A DNA stretch of 64,000 bases from Toxoplasma gondii ME49 (lineage: Eukaryota; Apicomplexa; Conoidasida; Eucoccidiorida; Sarcocystidae), in contig NC_031480.1 in assembly GCF_000006565.2 (NCBI RefSeq), positions 4,782,529 through 4,846,528 on the forward strand, written 5' to 3'. Of this stretch, positions 22,294-33,804 are shown piece by piece; positions within the stretch are counted from its first letter, which is position 1; every line of letters starts with the position of its first letter. The translations under genes were made by a program, and so were the position numbers. The notes under the pieces were generated by a model, which saw only the letters and a list, made by a program, of their open reading frames with translations, searched no databases and had not been told where the DNA came from.

Positions 22294-24924
22294 TCAGGGG
22301 GAGTCCTCGATGACACTGAGGAGAAACTCCAGGAAAGACGCGTCGAGAAAGTCACTCATTTGGAAACTGGCGCCCTCCATCTCGTGCTCGACTTCATCCC
22401 GTTCCTCTGCTCCGACGCCGCCTCGCTGGGGTGTACGTACACCGCGCGCGGCTGGCTGTGCGGCGACGTGTGTCTGGGCGACACTGAGCAACTCGTTCTT
22501 CGCTTCTTTTTGCAGATGGCGCGGCGCAAATTGAGCAACGAACAGAATGCCGAGAAGCGGGTCTGCGTCCTCGACGAGGTCGTCTTCTTCTCGCAGCAGC
22601 AGCAGCTTCTCCAGCACACCTTCGCCTTTCCGGCTACACATCATCAGGCGTACGTACGCCTCAACTCGCCGCCGCAGAGGCGCCTCGGAGGCGACACGCA
22701 GGAGAAGAAGAAGAGATACGCGAAGCAGCGACGTCTCCTGTGCGGCGCTGAGCAGTGCCTTCCCGCAGACCTGCAGCGAGTAAGAAAGCAGCCTTTCCAG
22801 AGCTCCAGAGGTCGCGTTTTCAGACGCAGACAATCCCTCCGGACCTGCAAGCTCCCCCGTCTCCCGCGCCGTCGCCTCCAGAAGCACAACACTTGCGTCC
22901 AAAAGCAAGAGGAGGTCGACGAGACCCCTCACGTTCTCAGGTTCCTCCACATCCTCCTCTTCGTCTTCTTCGTTTTCTTCTTTTTCTTCGTTTTCTTCTT
23001 TGAGTGCCTGTTCTCCAGTCGAAGCACGATGGGTGTTTAGAGAGCACTGAAACAGTTCACGAGAGACTGCAGAGAGAGAGCGGACTTCGTCGCCGTCGAG
23101 CTCGGCAGCATCCCGACTGCCCACTTGCGACAGGAGGCAGGCGAGCTGGGAGGGAGGAAGAAGCCTGGAAGAGCCTCCGAAAAACTCTTGACACCTCTGC
23201 AGTACAAGCACCAGCAGACTCGCCTCGTCAGCGGCTTCTGAAGAAAGCGAAGAACTTTCCGGCAAAGAGAGAAACGCAGGCGTGAGAATGGCGCGGAGAA
23301 ACGCTGAGGGAGACGGAAACAACAGTCGTGAAAACGAAGAAGATAGAGCAGAGGACGAACAAGAGAGAGAAGAGGACGAACAAGAGAGAGAAGAGGACGA
23401 ACAAGAGAGGGCAGAGGGAAATGGGAAGGAGAGCAGAAAGGTGAAGAGCTGAGAAAGGAAGGCAGCGACTGCGGCGGTGAGATCAGGACTCAGAGTATGT
23501 CGAAGGATGAAGAGACACTTCGAGAGGACTGCCTCGGCTGCGCATGCATCGTCGCTCTCGGCAGAAGCTGCTGGCCTCGGACCTGCATGCTCCAGAGGCG
23601 AGGAAGCAGCGAACGACGAAGAAGAAGTCGAGGAGAGAGACGAGGAGGAAGACGAAGAAGAAGACTCGGGACCTTGGGGTTCGTTTGGTTCCTTGTGCGC
23701 GCGCGAGAGAAGCGAGACGAGCACCGGATGCGGCATCCGCGACAGATTGAAGAGGATCGCTGTCCACGCTCGCAGAGTCTCCTTCAGAATTCGGGTGTCT
23801 TCGGAGAGAAGAAGTAAATCGACAAGACACTCAAACAGTTCGCGACAGAAGAGAGGCGAGGACGCCGACGAGGCCGGGATTTCCAGCCTCTCGGCCTTCC
23901 GAGGGCTTGACGCCAGAAGACTCGCCTTGAAGAGACTCGAGTGCGAAAAGAGATTCCCCAAAATCCCCACTAAAATCTCTCCCAACCGACTCAGAGGAAC
24001 CAGACAACCTGCCGACGACGAACCGGAAGAAGCAGAGGAAGGAGACGCAGGTGCCAGCGATACAGACTCCCTCGCTTTCTGTGTCTCTTGTTGAAGATGA
24101 GGAATCAGATGCTGAAAAACTAGAAGAAGGAGATAGTGGCAGTTGTAAGCGAAAAGAACAGACGCATGCGCTCGGTCTGCCGCGCTGTCCCAGAGGAAGC
24201 ACAGTTCAGCTTCGAGAGTGCTACTGAATTCTCCTCTTTCGTCTGCGATCTCTGAACAAGACAGACCGCTGAAAGAGAACATAGATGGTTCCACCGTCTC
24301 AGCGTCACGGTTCGCTTCTCCTCTCTTTCCTTCTTGTCCAGACAGTGGCTCCATCTTCTCTTGCTCCTCGCTACTTAGTGCATCCGCAGTTCCAGCCTCT
24401 CCCTCGTTCCCGTCGCCGGCTTCCTCGGTCTTTTCTTCGTTTGTTGCTTCTCCTCTCGCTTTTTGTTCGCCTGCATTCCAGTGCCGTTCCAAATGCGGCG
24501 CGCGAGTCCCAGCAGCTTCAGCAGAAGAACCTCCTGCTCTCTCTTCAAGAGGAGCCAGGTCACCTGAGGAGGCCAGGACCTTCGGCAGAAGAAGCAGCTT
24601 GCGGAGGATCGCGAGCAGGCGCTGGCGGTCCTCAAGAGACAGCTCTTCTTCCTCGTCTCCTGCCTCTCTCTCTTCTGCTGTGGTGTCTGCAGGATCTACC
24701 GGGTCGCCGCCTGCCTCAGGATTTTCTTTTTCGTCTGCTGTCTCTTCGTTTCCCTCCGACCGGCGACCGTCATCTGCGAAAGTCAAAGCTTGCCTGTCTA
24801 GAGAAGAAATGTCTGCTTCGTTCGAGCCCCCAGGTCGCCGAGTAAACTCTCGCACAACAGGAGCCTCCTCTTCGCAGGTTTGGTCGCGAGATGTTGTGGA
24901 TGACAGTCCAGTGGCGGCCTTCAT
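22294..24924 (-). CDS. Leu/Ser-rich, probably HEAT/armadillo-like protein (876 aa, single exon)
   Basis: I do not recognise a named family. The frame is open from ATG 24924 to the stop at 22294; in-frame sequence upstream of 24924 has no ATG. The N-terminal 190 residues are acidic and disordered. From about residue 230 onward amphipathic Leu-rich helices appear in pairs (for example LLLLVFQHLIPHL, ELFECLVDLLLLSE and LKETLRAWTAILFNLSRM), the pattern of helical-repeat scaffolds. They are separated by Ser-rich spacers. Near residues 500-525 a heptad LSCSSSS is repeated three times, encoded by a 21-base tandem repeat at about 23350-23410. The C-terminal third (VCGKALLSAAQ through to FLDASFLEFLLSVIEDSP) is again helical. 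No signal peptide or membrane segment is convincing. Head to head with ASCC3. The length of the open frame makes it very probably real; function unknown. Confidence 0.75.
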   Translation of the reverse strand: MKAATGLSSTTSRDQTCEEEAPVVREFTRRPGGSNEADISSLDRQALTFADDGRRSEGNEETADEKENPEAGGDPVDPADTTAEEREAGDEEEELSLEDRQRLLAILRKLLLLPKVLASSGDLAPLEERAGGSSAEAAGTRAPHLERHWNAGEQKARGEATNEEKTEEAGDGNEGEAGTADALSSEEQEKMEPLSGQEGKRGEANRDAETVEPSMFSFSGLSCSEIADERGEFSSTLEAELCFLWDSAADRAHASVLFAYNCHYLLLLVFQHLIPHLQQETQKARESVSLAPASPSSASSGSSSAGCLVPLSRLGEILVGILGNLFSHSSLFKASLLASSPRKAERLEIPASSASSPLFCRELFECLVDLLLLSEDTRILKETLRAWTAILFNLSRMPHPVLVSLLSRAHKEPNEPQGPESSSSSSSSSLSSTSSSSFAASSPLEHAGPRPAASAESDDACAAEAVLSKCLFILRHTLSPDLTAAVAAFLSQLFTFLLSFPFPSALSCSSSSLSCSSSSLSCSSSALSSSFSRLLFPSPSAFLRAILTPAFLSLPESSSLSSEAADEASLLVLVLQRCQEFFGGSSRLLPPSQLACLLSQVGSRDAAELDGDEVRSLSAVSRELFQCSLNTHRASTGEQALKEENEEKEENEEDEEEDVEEPENVRGLVDLLLLLDASVVLLEATARETGELAGPEGLSASENATSGALERLLSYSLQVCGKALLSAAQETSLLRVSLLLLLRVASEAPLRRRVEAYVRLMMCSRKGEGVLEKLLLLREEDDLVEDADPLLGILFVAQFAPRHLQKEAKNELLSVAQTHVAAQPAARGVRTPQRGGVGAEERDEVEHEMEGASFQMSDFLDASFLEFLLSVIEDSP

Positions 24925-25994
24925 GTTGTTGAGAGAGCAACGGAGAAACGGACACAGCAAGAGCGCTTTGATTTGTGGTTTCTCCAAGCAGCTCGGGGAA
25001 AAAGCCGCTGAGTTTGTTTCAGGTCTCTTCCTGCTTCCTCAGAGTCCTTTTCAGCGAACGCTTTGGAACGAACACCGCTTCAGCTGCTGTCGCGCGTCCA
25101 GGGCGCCTCTGACGCCAGCATTTGCGCGACAAGAGCGTTGCTTTGCCGGAGGAAACAATTTAAAAGAAGAGAGCAGGAAAACAGGCGAAGTTCTCGAGGA
25201 AAAACGAACTTTGTCCCGGCCCCGTGAGAAGACACCGAGAAAAGTCTCGCGCACCACAGAGGGATCCCTTTCTCCCTTTCGCATCTAAGACGACGATGCC
25301 AAGACTCGAGAAAAACAGTCGACAACAACAAGCAACAGGAATCCGAGAAAGTGGAGAGACGGAGGAGAACAGGAAGGACTCTCAACTCACTCGACGAGAC
25401 GAGACACGGACGCTGTGTGCTATATCCGAGGAGAGAGTGCTCACGAAAAGAAGACCTTGTGTGCTGCGTCGAAAGACAGTCTATCTTTGGTCGAGAAGAA
25501 GAGAAAAAATGACTGTTTTTTCGAGTCTCTTGAGTTCCTTGTCTTCGCTGCTTTCTGATCCTCCTATTGTTTTTCTTCTACCTCGTTTCCCTAGAAGATG
25601 TAACCGCGGCGCTGTGCGACAAAGCGAACGCTTTTCGCATGGACTTTCTCTTCTGCGTCGGCTTCGTTGTGTGTACCACTCTGACTTCGTTCTCTCTTTT
25701 TCTCCCGAGTTCTTCTCGATCTCTGCGTCCTTCAGTTTTCTTCTTCCTTCCAAAGATTTCCTCTCCCAACTCCACGACGTCTGTTCTCCTCCGTCTCCCC
25801 AGGGGTATTCTCTTCCTTAGTTCCTCGTCTCTCCTCGCTCTGTTCTTCTCTCTTTGCCTCTCCTCTGATTCTCTCGTCTGATTCTCTCCTCTGACTCTCT
25901 CCTCTCCCTCCCTCTTCTCTCGGCTTCCGTCTGTGCTGCCCTCGTTCTGTCCCCCTTTTCTCTCATCTGCGCGTCTGCATTTTTTTCTCTGAAG
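24925..25994. promoter_or_regulatory. Divergent promoter region between the 876-aa gene and ASCC3
   Basis: About 1.07 kb separate the two start codons, so both transcripts must begin here. The 250 bases before the ASCC3 ATG are almost pure CT on the plus strand, as expected of a coccidian leader. No TATA box or start site can be assigned by eye. Confidence 0.5.
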
Positions 25995-28668
25995 ATGACG
26001 TACCCTCCTCGCCGTCCACCCTCGTCTCCGTCCTCTCCCTCCTCTCCCTCCTCGGCTGCCTTCGCTTCCCGTTCGCGAGCGTCTTCTCCTCTTTTCTTCC
26101 GGCGTTTCACCGCCGACCTTCTCTCGCAGTCGAGATCTCCAGCAGACACTGAAGACGGCGAGGCCTCTCTTTCTCAGACTCCACGACAGGCGACGAATCG
26201 ACCTCACAACGGTCCTCGCTTCTCAAACGCTGCGACAGCTGCAGCGGAACGAAACAAGCTCCTTCAAACGTTCGACCCTCTTCCTTCTCCTCCTTGGTCT
26301 GCAATATCTGCATCTTCTACGTCTTCTGCATCTTCTTCGTCTTCCTCCTCTTCTCCGACGCCGCAGGCTCTGCATCCCGCGGTTTCTGTCAACGGTCTCG
26401 CCTCGCACTCTTCTCTTTCGGTGGACCTGAGTGCGTTTCCGCTTTCCCCTCAGACGATTTCTTCTGCTTTCTCTCCTCGCCGATTCTCGTCCCGCGTCCG
26501 CGACTACGTCCTCACGCAGCCGGCCCTTCGGGTGTCTCTACAGCCTGCGCTCTCTGTCTCGTCGACTCGGCCTCTCTCGGGTGCTCCCGACGGCCGAGCC
26601 AAGACTGGCTCGGAAAGAGGCCAAAACGCCCTTTCTCTCACAGGGGAAGATGGCGGAGATGCCTCGCCATTCGCAGCCTTCTGCGCGCTTGTCACAGAGG
26701 GCGTAGGCCTCGGGCAGAACGCCGAAGTCGCTGCAGAGCTCGTCTACGACACCGTCGCCTCCCATCTTCTCGCGCTGGCTCCTCCGTCGTCTTCTTGTCG
26801 AGCCGAATCGGAGACAGGAGTCCCTGTCGAACTGCTGGGGCTCCTCGCAGAACTCCTCCCAGAAGGCAATGGAGAAGCTTTTTTCACCAGAGTCGTGGAC
26901 GCCGGCAAAGCGATGCTGCTCGCAGACGCCCACCTCATCTGGGAGCGTGCGCTGTACGTACACTCGAATGAGGACTCGAAGCCAGGGGAGGCTGGCGGAG
27001 ACTCAGCGGCGATCCTGGGCGAGGGTGCCGCAGACGATTCTCCGCTCGAAGGCGACGGCGAAAACAAAAATGGTCAGGAACAAGAAGCGAGACTCGCAGC
27101 CGCGCTGCTGATGTCGCCGTGGTGGCGAGCTGCTTGTCGCTCTGTCGACGCAAAATCGTTTGTCGACAGAGCAGCTGCAGCAGCCGAGACTGATGCCGCT
27201 GCTTGTCTTGCTGACCTCGTGGATGCGTCTCCGTACGGCATGGACTGGGTCGCGAAACTGGCGGCCCTCAGAGCCGCGGACCGTTCGTCCTCTTCGCTTC
27301 GGAAGCACAGTCAGGACACCGCGTTGCAAGACCTGCTTGGCAGCGTGAGTGAGTACGTTCACCCTGCGGTGGAAAGGACGATGGACGAGACATCTGCGAC
27401 TCGCGAGAAGTCCGAGAGGAGCTTCCTGCCTCTCTCTTCCTCGGCATTTCATCCGCTCGCGGCGGAGGCGACGGCGCAGCTGCACCCGCTCGAAGGCGAG
27501 AGCGAATCCCCGTCCGCTTCTCCGAACCTGACGCATTCACTCAGGCCGCTCGCTTGGCTGAGACGCGTCTGCTGGTCTGCCACAGAAGGAGACGAGGACG
27601 CGGCATGCAGAGAGGAGGAAAGGCACGACAGCAGAGAAGGCGAGACACTGGGTGAGGAAACCGCACAGAAACGTAGAGGAGAAGAGCGGTAGGTAAGGTC
27701 CGGGATGTTCCGTTTCTCGAGGCGAAAACCACACAGCGGTGGACGACAAGGAGAAGGACGACGAAAGGATGCCCGCGAGGCAGCTGGAGGGGAGGGAGAT
27801 GGCGTTCCGCGTCGCTCATGGAGAGGGATGCGAAGCGGTGGAGGGGGGACGGAGGGGGAAAGGAGGGGGAAGGGAGAAGAGAGATGGCTGAAGGAGCGCG
27901 AGAAAAAACGTTGCGTTTTATACGAACGTGTACGTTCGTTTACCTTAAACTGCGAAGAAGTTCGGTTCCTTCACCAATTCCTCGAAAAACGTTCTATGGA
28001 CAAATGTATTCTGTAATTCTAGAGAAACTAGTCTTTGAACTCATGGACCTTAGAGAGAGAGCGACGCCTGAAAACGAAGTGAAGCCGCAGAAAGGAGAGA
28101 AAATCAGAGGGCGACGGTTAAGGAGTCGCAGGCGAAACGCAGTCGGGTGTACAGACACTGAGACACGTTTCCTTCTCTTCATTTTTTTTCAGTTTTGATG
28201 GCCGCCGTCCTGGCCGTGCTTTCGTCGTTTGGCGCCTCCTCTGGGCTTTGCCCCGGCAAGCGGGAAAGCGTTTCGAGTGAACTGTTTAATCTCCTGGGAG
28301 CGAAGTGCATCCACCTCCTTGACATGCTCGTGGCGAACGCGTCGCTCTTTCTGAGAGAGTTGCATCGGCTGCGAGACGAGAAAGCACAGCAGAACGCAAA
28401 CGAAAAGCGTCGCGCCAGAGTTACTGCGAGACAACTCGTCGGAGCCTCGGTGAGCGACTGGGGGCGAAATCTGCCGCATGCAACACTGCATCGAAGAAAA
28501 TATGCAAAGTCCCACAGTGACAATACGCTAGCCACTGCTAGAGGAGACAGTCTCATACGCGTCCTGCTCTCGTTCACAGTGTTACCCGGCAAAATACATA
28601 GATATTCACATATTCACATATACATATATATATATATATTCTGTAGACGTGTGTGTTTATGCAAGTAG

Positions 28669-28702
<34 letters not shown>

Positions 28703-29439
28703 GTATACATGGCTATGTGTGTGCATATATGTAGATTTGTGATGTATACATCCATACATTCGTCAACACGATTTCTCTGTATCGCTCTCTCCATACATAT
28801 TTACAATTATGTATATATATATGTATGTATATATGTATGCGTATTTCCATTCATCTGCAGGCTTTTCTGTGTTCTTGAACGCGTTGCCATCGATATTGTT
28901 GAGTCTGTGGCGTCGTGCAGGTGTTCATACAGAGGAAGAGTGAAATGTTGTTCCAACGGCTTCAGCAGAAAGTGGAAGGGAAGCAGCGTCGCCAGGCGGC
29001 GCTTGCGATGCAGCAAGACTCGTCGGCCTGCGGAATGCGAACGGTACCAGGCTGGGAAGAAGGCAGATCTTTGGAGGAAAGCATTTTGGATGTCCTGCTC
29101 GAGGAAGACTTCGAAGACGCCCCGCGAGCTCCCGGCACTCGTAAGTCTTCGCCGCGGTGCTCGGCGACGTCGAGGACAGTCACCAAAGTGGAGCGCGAGA
29201 CGAAAAAAGAAACGCTCAAACGCACACCCGCGCCAGCGGCCTCATGCACAGAACTGCACAACCTAGATCTGGACTATCTTGCATACATCTCCACATATAT
29301 GTATTTATATATGCTTGTCCTGTTACGTATAGACATGTTTATTTGTGTGTGTATATATGTGTTTGAATTTGTAGAAAAGCGTACACATTATCCTTATTTA
29401 CATTCATATATATATATATATATATATACATATATATAC

Positions 29440-29474
<35 letters not shown>

Positions 29475-29487
29475 CATATATATATAC

Positions 29488-29520
<33 letters not shown>

Positions 29521-29906
29521 CAGAGAGAGAGAGGTGCATTTCTTTATTGACATTGACGCGTTAGGGAGAGAATTGGAAGAGAGTTAGAGTGGTTGCTGTG
29601 AGAGATCTGGAAGACTCGTTCCTCGTGTCTTTCGACCGTGCGTCGCAAAGAATGGCTGGCAAAAGGCTGCTGCGTGAACGTGAGGGCAATCGTTTCCGAG
29701 TGTTTTTCTTTCTTCACTGTTTTCTGCTTTCCTCTTCTTGACTTTGGCCTGTGTGCGTTGCAGGCAGAGATCCGCCCACTCAGAGGCAGAAGATCGAAGG
29801 GAGCGTCGCGTCTGCATGCGCTCCCTCGACGTTGCCGGCAGGAGCAACTTGGAGACAGGAGCAGAAGATCGAGGAAGTTTTCATTCCACCTCCGGAGACG
29901 AAGACG
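25995..29906 (+). other. ASCC3: ASCC3 block 1: N-terminal region (exons 1-4, residues 1-759)
   Basis: Exons: 25995-27651, 28193-28449, 28921-29140 and 29764-29906. The first 200 residues are Ser/Pro-rich and disordered. From about 215 a helical region follows ([25 protein letters not shown]), matching the family's N-terminal helical domain. Exon 3 starts with [16 protein letters not shown], the equivalent of the conserved charged helix before the first cassette, and exon 4 ends in EEVFIPPPE, the conserved lead-in to the helicase core. The donor of exon 1 (27651) was chosen because CTGG|GTGAGG gives the phase 1 required by exon 2; stronger-looking donors at 27342 or 27690 would break the frame. 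Confidence 0.8.
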
Positions 29907-32900
29907 GTGCGCGGGGGGGGGGGGGGTGGGGGCGAGGCCTGAAGCGTCGAAACCGAAGTGGAAAAAATCGACCACGAATTCGGATGAAAACGCGAAAAAA
30001 ACGCTCGCGGGGAGGACCAGACGAGCGCGAAAGAAGCGCGGCTCGAGGGCACTGTCATGCGGAAGAAACGAGGGAGAAATCCTCGTGTGAAACACAGTCG
30101 CGTCTCTTGAGGCGCGAGTTTGAAGGGCAATCGGAGCTGATCCGAATCCGTGTGCGAGTGCAGGAGGTTTCGTACACCTCGAAGACTGCGGCGGGTGTGG
30201 GGTGTTCGATTTTTCTCCAACTCTTGCAAAGAAAAAGAAGCTCCTGCATGGCGCTGAAGGATGGCAACGACCCTGGGTGTCTCGGTGGCGTGCCGGTGCA
30301 CCTTCGTGAGAGACTTCCTGGATTTTCTCGTTTGCAGCTTCCTGCCATTCGCCTTCCCTGCCTCTCGTGGCTTACCTCGTTTCTTTGAATCACTCGCCAC
30401 AGGTCCCTCTCATTTCCTTCGTCCTGTCTGACCCTCGAACGTCGCGCAGTCGCCTTGCTTCTCGACTCATTCACTTGCCTCTTTTCTTCTCTCTTCGTCT
30501 TCTCTCTTCGTCTGTGTCGTTCCGGCTTCGTCCTCACTCCCCTCTGCTTCGTTTCTTTTCTGGCTCTTCACCGTTCCCTCATTCCCCAGTCTGTTCGTCT
30601 GCGTCGCTGTTCTCAGGTACCGCAGTCGTCGCTGATTCCAATTGCGGCGTTGCCTGCGTGGGCGCGCGTCTGCTTCCCCAACGTGACGCACCTGAACACG
30701 TTGCAGTCTCGAGTCTATGCTGCTGCGTTCCTCAGTGGCAAGTCGATGCTGGTGTCTGCGCCGACGGGAGCAGGGAAGACGAATGTCGCAGTCCTGTCGA
30801 TTCTTCAGCAAGTCTTCGAGCACCGGTTTCTCCAGATCGCGCCGCGGGGACGTGCGCGACCTCGCGTCTCGCACCGCTCTGCAGGCCGTTCAGGTGTCGA
30901 CGGCGGAGACGAGCCGTCGTGCGTCGTCGAGGAACCTGTTTGTTTCGAACTCGCGTCAGAAACGAACAGGTCGGCAGCTGCACAAGACCTGCACGCGCCT
31001 TCGCTCAGTTGTGCCCGCGGGATTCATGGCCTCGAAGGATCAAACACCGAGGTTGCCTCCTCTTCGTCGGCTTCGCCTCCGGCTCCTGCGTCTGCTTCCG
31101 TTTGCTCGGATGGACGCTTTTCGCCGCCGTCTGCGCGGTTGTTCAAGGTTGTGTACATTGCGCCTATGAAGTCGTTGGTCGTGGAGGTGGTGGACAAGCT
31201 GGCGGCCGCGCTCGGGAAGGTCGGCCTCGTTGTGAAGGAGATGACTGGCGACGTCTCGCTGTCCCCGCACGAGATGCAGAGCGTCCACGTGATAGTCACG
31301 GTGCCCGAGAAATGGGATATCTTGACGCGAAATGCGCGCAACAGCAACTTCGGGGCAGACGACTCGGAGGCGGAGGAGAGGAACTTGATGACGAGCGTCA
31401 AGTGCATCATCATCGACGAGATCCACCTCCTCGACGACGAACGAGGTCCCGTTCTCGAGTCCATCGTCGCGCGCGTTCTGAGACATGTCGAGGAAACGCA
31501 AGTCCACACCCGGCTCATCGGAATCTCCGCGACGCTGCCCAACTGGTGCGACGGAGAGAGGAAGCGACCGGGCGGCGGCCCACCGCGCAGAGAGAAAAAA
31601 AAAGAGCAGAAAGACCAGCCAGGAGAGGAAGAAGCAAACGGAGGAGAAACGAGAGAGAGAGAACGAGGGAAAGAGACAGAGATGAAAGGAAGAACTGAAG
31701 AAGAGAACGAAGTGCGATTCACGGAGACGAAGAAGAAAAAGAAGAAAAAGAAGAAGAAGAAGAGAAAGAAGAGAAAGGGGAAGAAGCACGCGGGAGAGGA
31801 CGAGGTGGACGACTGGGGAGAGCATCCTGGACAGGGAAGAAAGAACAAGAGAAGAGAAGAAGGAGAGTGAACACAACGAGCGAAGAAACAGGCAAAGAGA
31901 AGAGTGCGAAGGAGACGGTGAAAAAGCTTCGTGCCACACCTCGTAAACCGTCGAGGATGCCCATCGAGGATGTGTCATTGAACAGATATCTTGAGAATGT
32001 CTTTATATATATATATATATGTATATATATGTATATATATATATATATGTGTCTGTATAAATATAATTATGAATATATATATATATATATATGTGAAATT
32101 GAATATTTTTGTGTCTGCGTTTTTTTGACTACTGAAGAACTTTGAGAATTGTTTGCAGACGCACGTGGTAAGTGGACGCTGTGTGTTGCAGACGAAGTCC
32201 TGGAGGCTGTGACCTTCCCTTAAAGTTGCCTTTTATCCTCATATGTTAATGACAGATGCTAAATGTCTATCATATTTAATTGGATTAATCTTCTTACAAG
32301 CGGCTTTTGGTTTGATGGAACTATCACATCCAGATGACTGTCTCTCCCTGCGTTTGCTAGGCAAGACGTCGCGGCGTTTCTTCGCGTCGAGCCGAGCAGG
32401 GCGTTTTTCTTCGGCGCAGACACGCGGCCCATTCCTCTGGAGCAGACGCTGGTCGGAGCGCTGGAGAGCGACGCACAGAGGCGACGGCAGAAGGTGAATG
32501 ACGTCTGTTACGCAAAGGTGGTGGAAGCTGTGAAAAACGGGCATCAAGCTCTCGTCTTTGTGCATTCTCGTCGGGAGACGGTCGCGACTGCAGAGTTCCT
32601 CGTCCAGGCAGCCCAAGCTCAGGGACATCTTGGACTCTTCGTCAGTCAGGTGGGGTCGAACGGAAGCGAAGAACAGGAAACAAGGAAGAGAAACGAAAGA
32701 AGCAGCGATGAAAAAACGACGAAGAACAGAAGACGCGACAGCCACTGGACCACAACGCTTCTCTGTGAGCGCGGACGCATCTTTTTCGAGGCTACGAGCT
32801 GCTCTCTCCGTAGTTTCGCATCAATCTGTGTCGTGCGTTCGCCAAGTGATGCGTCGCTTTCGTCTGTGTCTACCCCCCAATCCTGCGATTAACCACCCAC

Positions 32901-33771
32901 ACACAGCCAAAGACTTCAAACGTCCATCCACAGACTCTCGTCAACGTATGAGTGCAGATGATGCGCGTACAGATCGGAACGCATAAATACAAATATACTT
33001 ATACAGACATGTATACATATATATAAATATATATATATATATATGCATCCATATATGTATCTATACATGGACATACATCTATATCTATATCTATATTTAT
33101 ATCTATCTATATCTATATATATCTATATCTATCTATCTATCTATATATATATATATATATATATGCGAGGGTCTATATGTTGATTGGACTGCATGTGTCT
33201 GATTCAGATGTCTCTGTTTTTTGTCGGCAGGCGAAGGCGTCTTCGAGCTACGCGCTGCTGGCTAGCCAGGCGCACAAGTCCCGCTGTCGAGAGGTCGCTT
33301 CGCTTTTTTCTAACGGGGTCGCGATTCACCACGCTGGCCTTCTGAGGAGCGACCGTCTCTTGGCTGAGAAGCTTTTCCGCACAGGTCAGAAGACAGGAAA
33401 AGGGGAAAGCAAATGAAGTACCCTAATCTCCTGTGGTCGCCTGAGCCGTGGTTTCTTCTGGCCTTCGCTCGGCTCTCGTTTGCCGTTTTTGTTCTCCTCC
33501 TCAGCTCCTGTTCTCAGTCGTCGCGTAGGCGACGAGGCGCAGGCCGTTCAATGCAGCGCATCGCAGCACTCCCAGAGTCGCTCTCCAGACTTGCAGGCAA
33601 CACAAACGGATGCATGAGTGGACGAAGCATTTTTCGCGACAAAAATAACAGACGGCACATGCACATCGTTTCAGTTCAGGCCTTTATATGGAAATTGTGC
33701 AATGCCATATGTAAATACATCCATCTATACGTCTCCATTCGACAAGGTAGGCGGCGGCACATGTATATATA

Positions 33772-33804
<33 letters not shown>

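Noticed and set aside
22360..25288. Several plus-strand frames (up to 356 codons) opposite the 876-aa gene
   Set aside because: They are shorter and fragmented, and the minus strand offers one continuous longer frame with amphipathic helices.
27337..27360. GTGAGTGAG at 27343 as the end of ASCC3 exon 1
   Set aside because: It looks a strong donor but leaves phase 0, whereas exon 2 needs phase 1; the GTGAGG donor after 27651 fits.
30367..31698. A 443-codon plus-strand frame over ASCC3 exon 5
   Set aside because: It is a different frame of the same DNA; only the alternative frame contains the helicase motifs.
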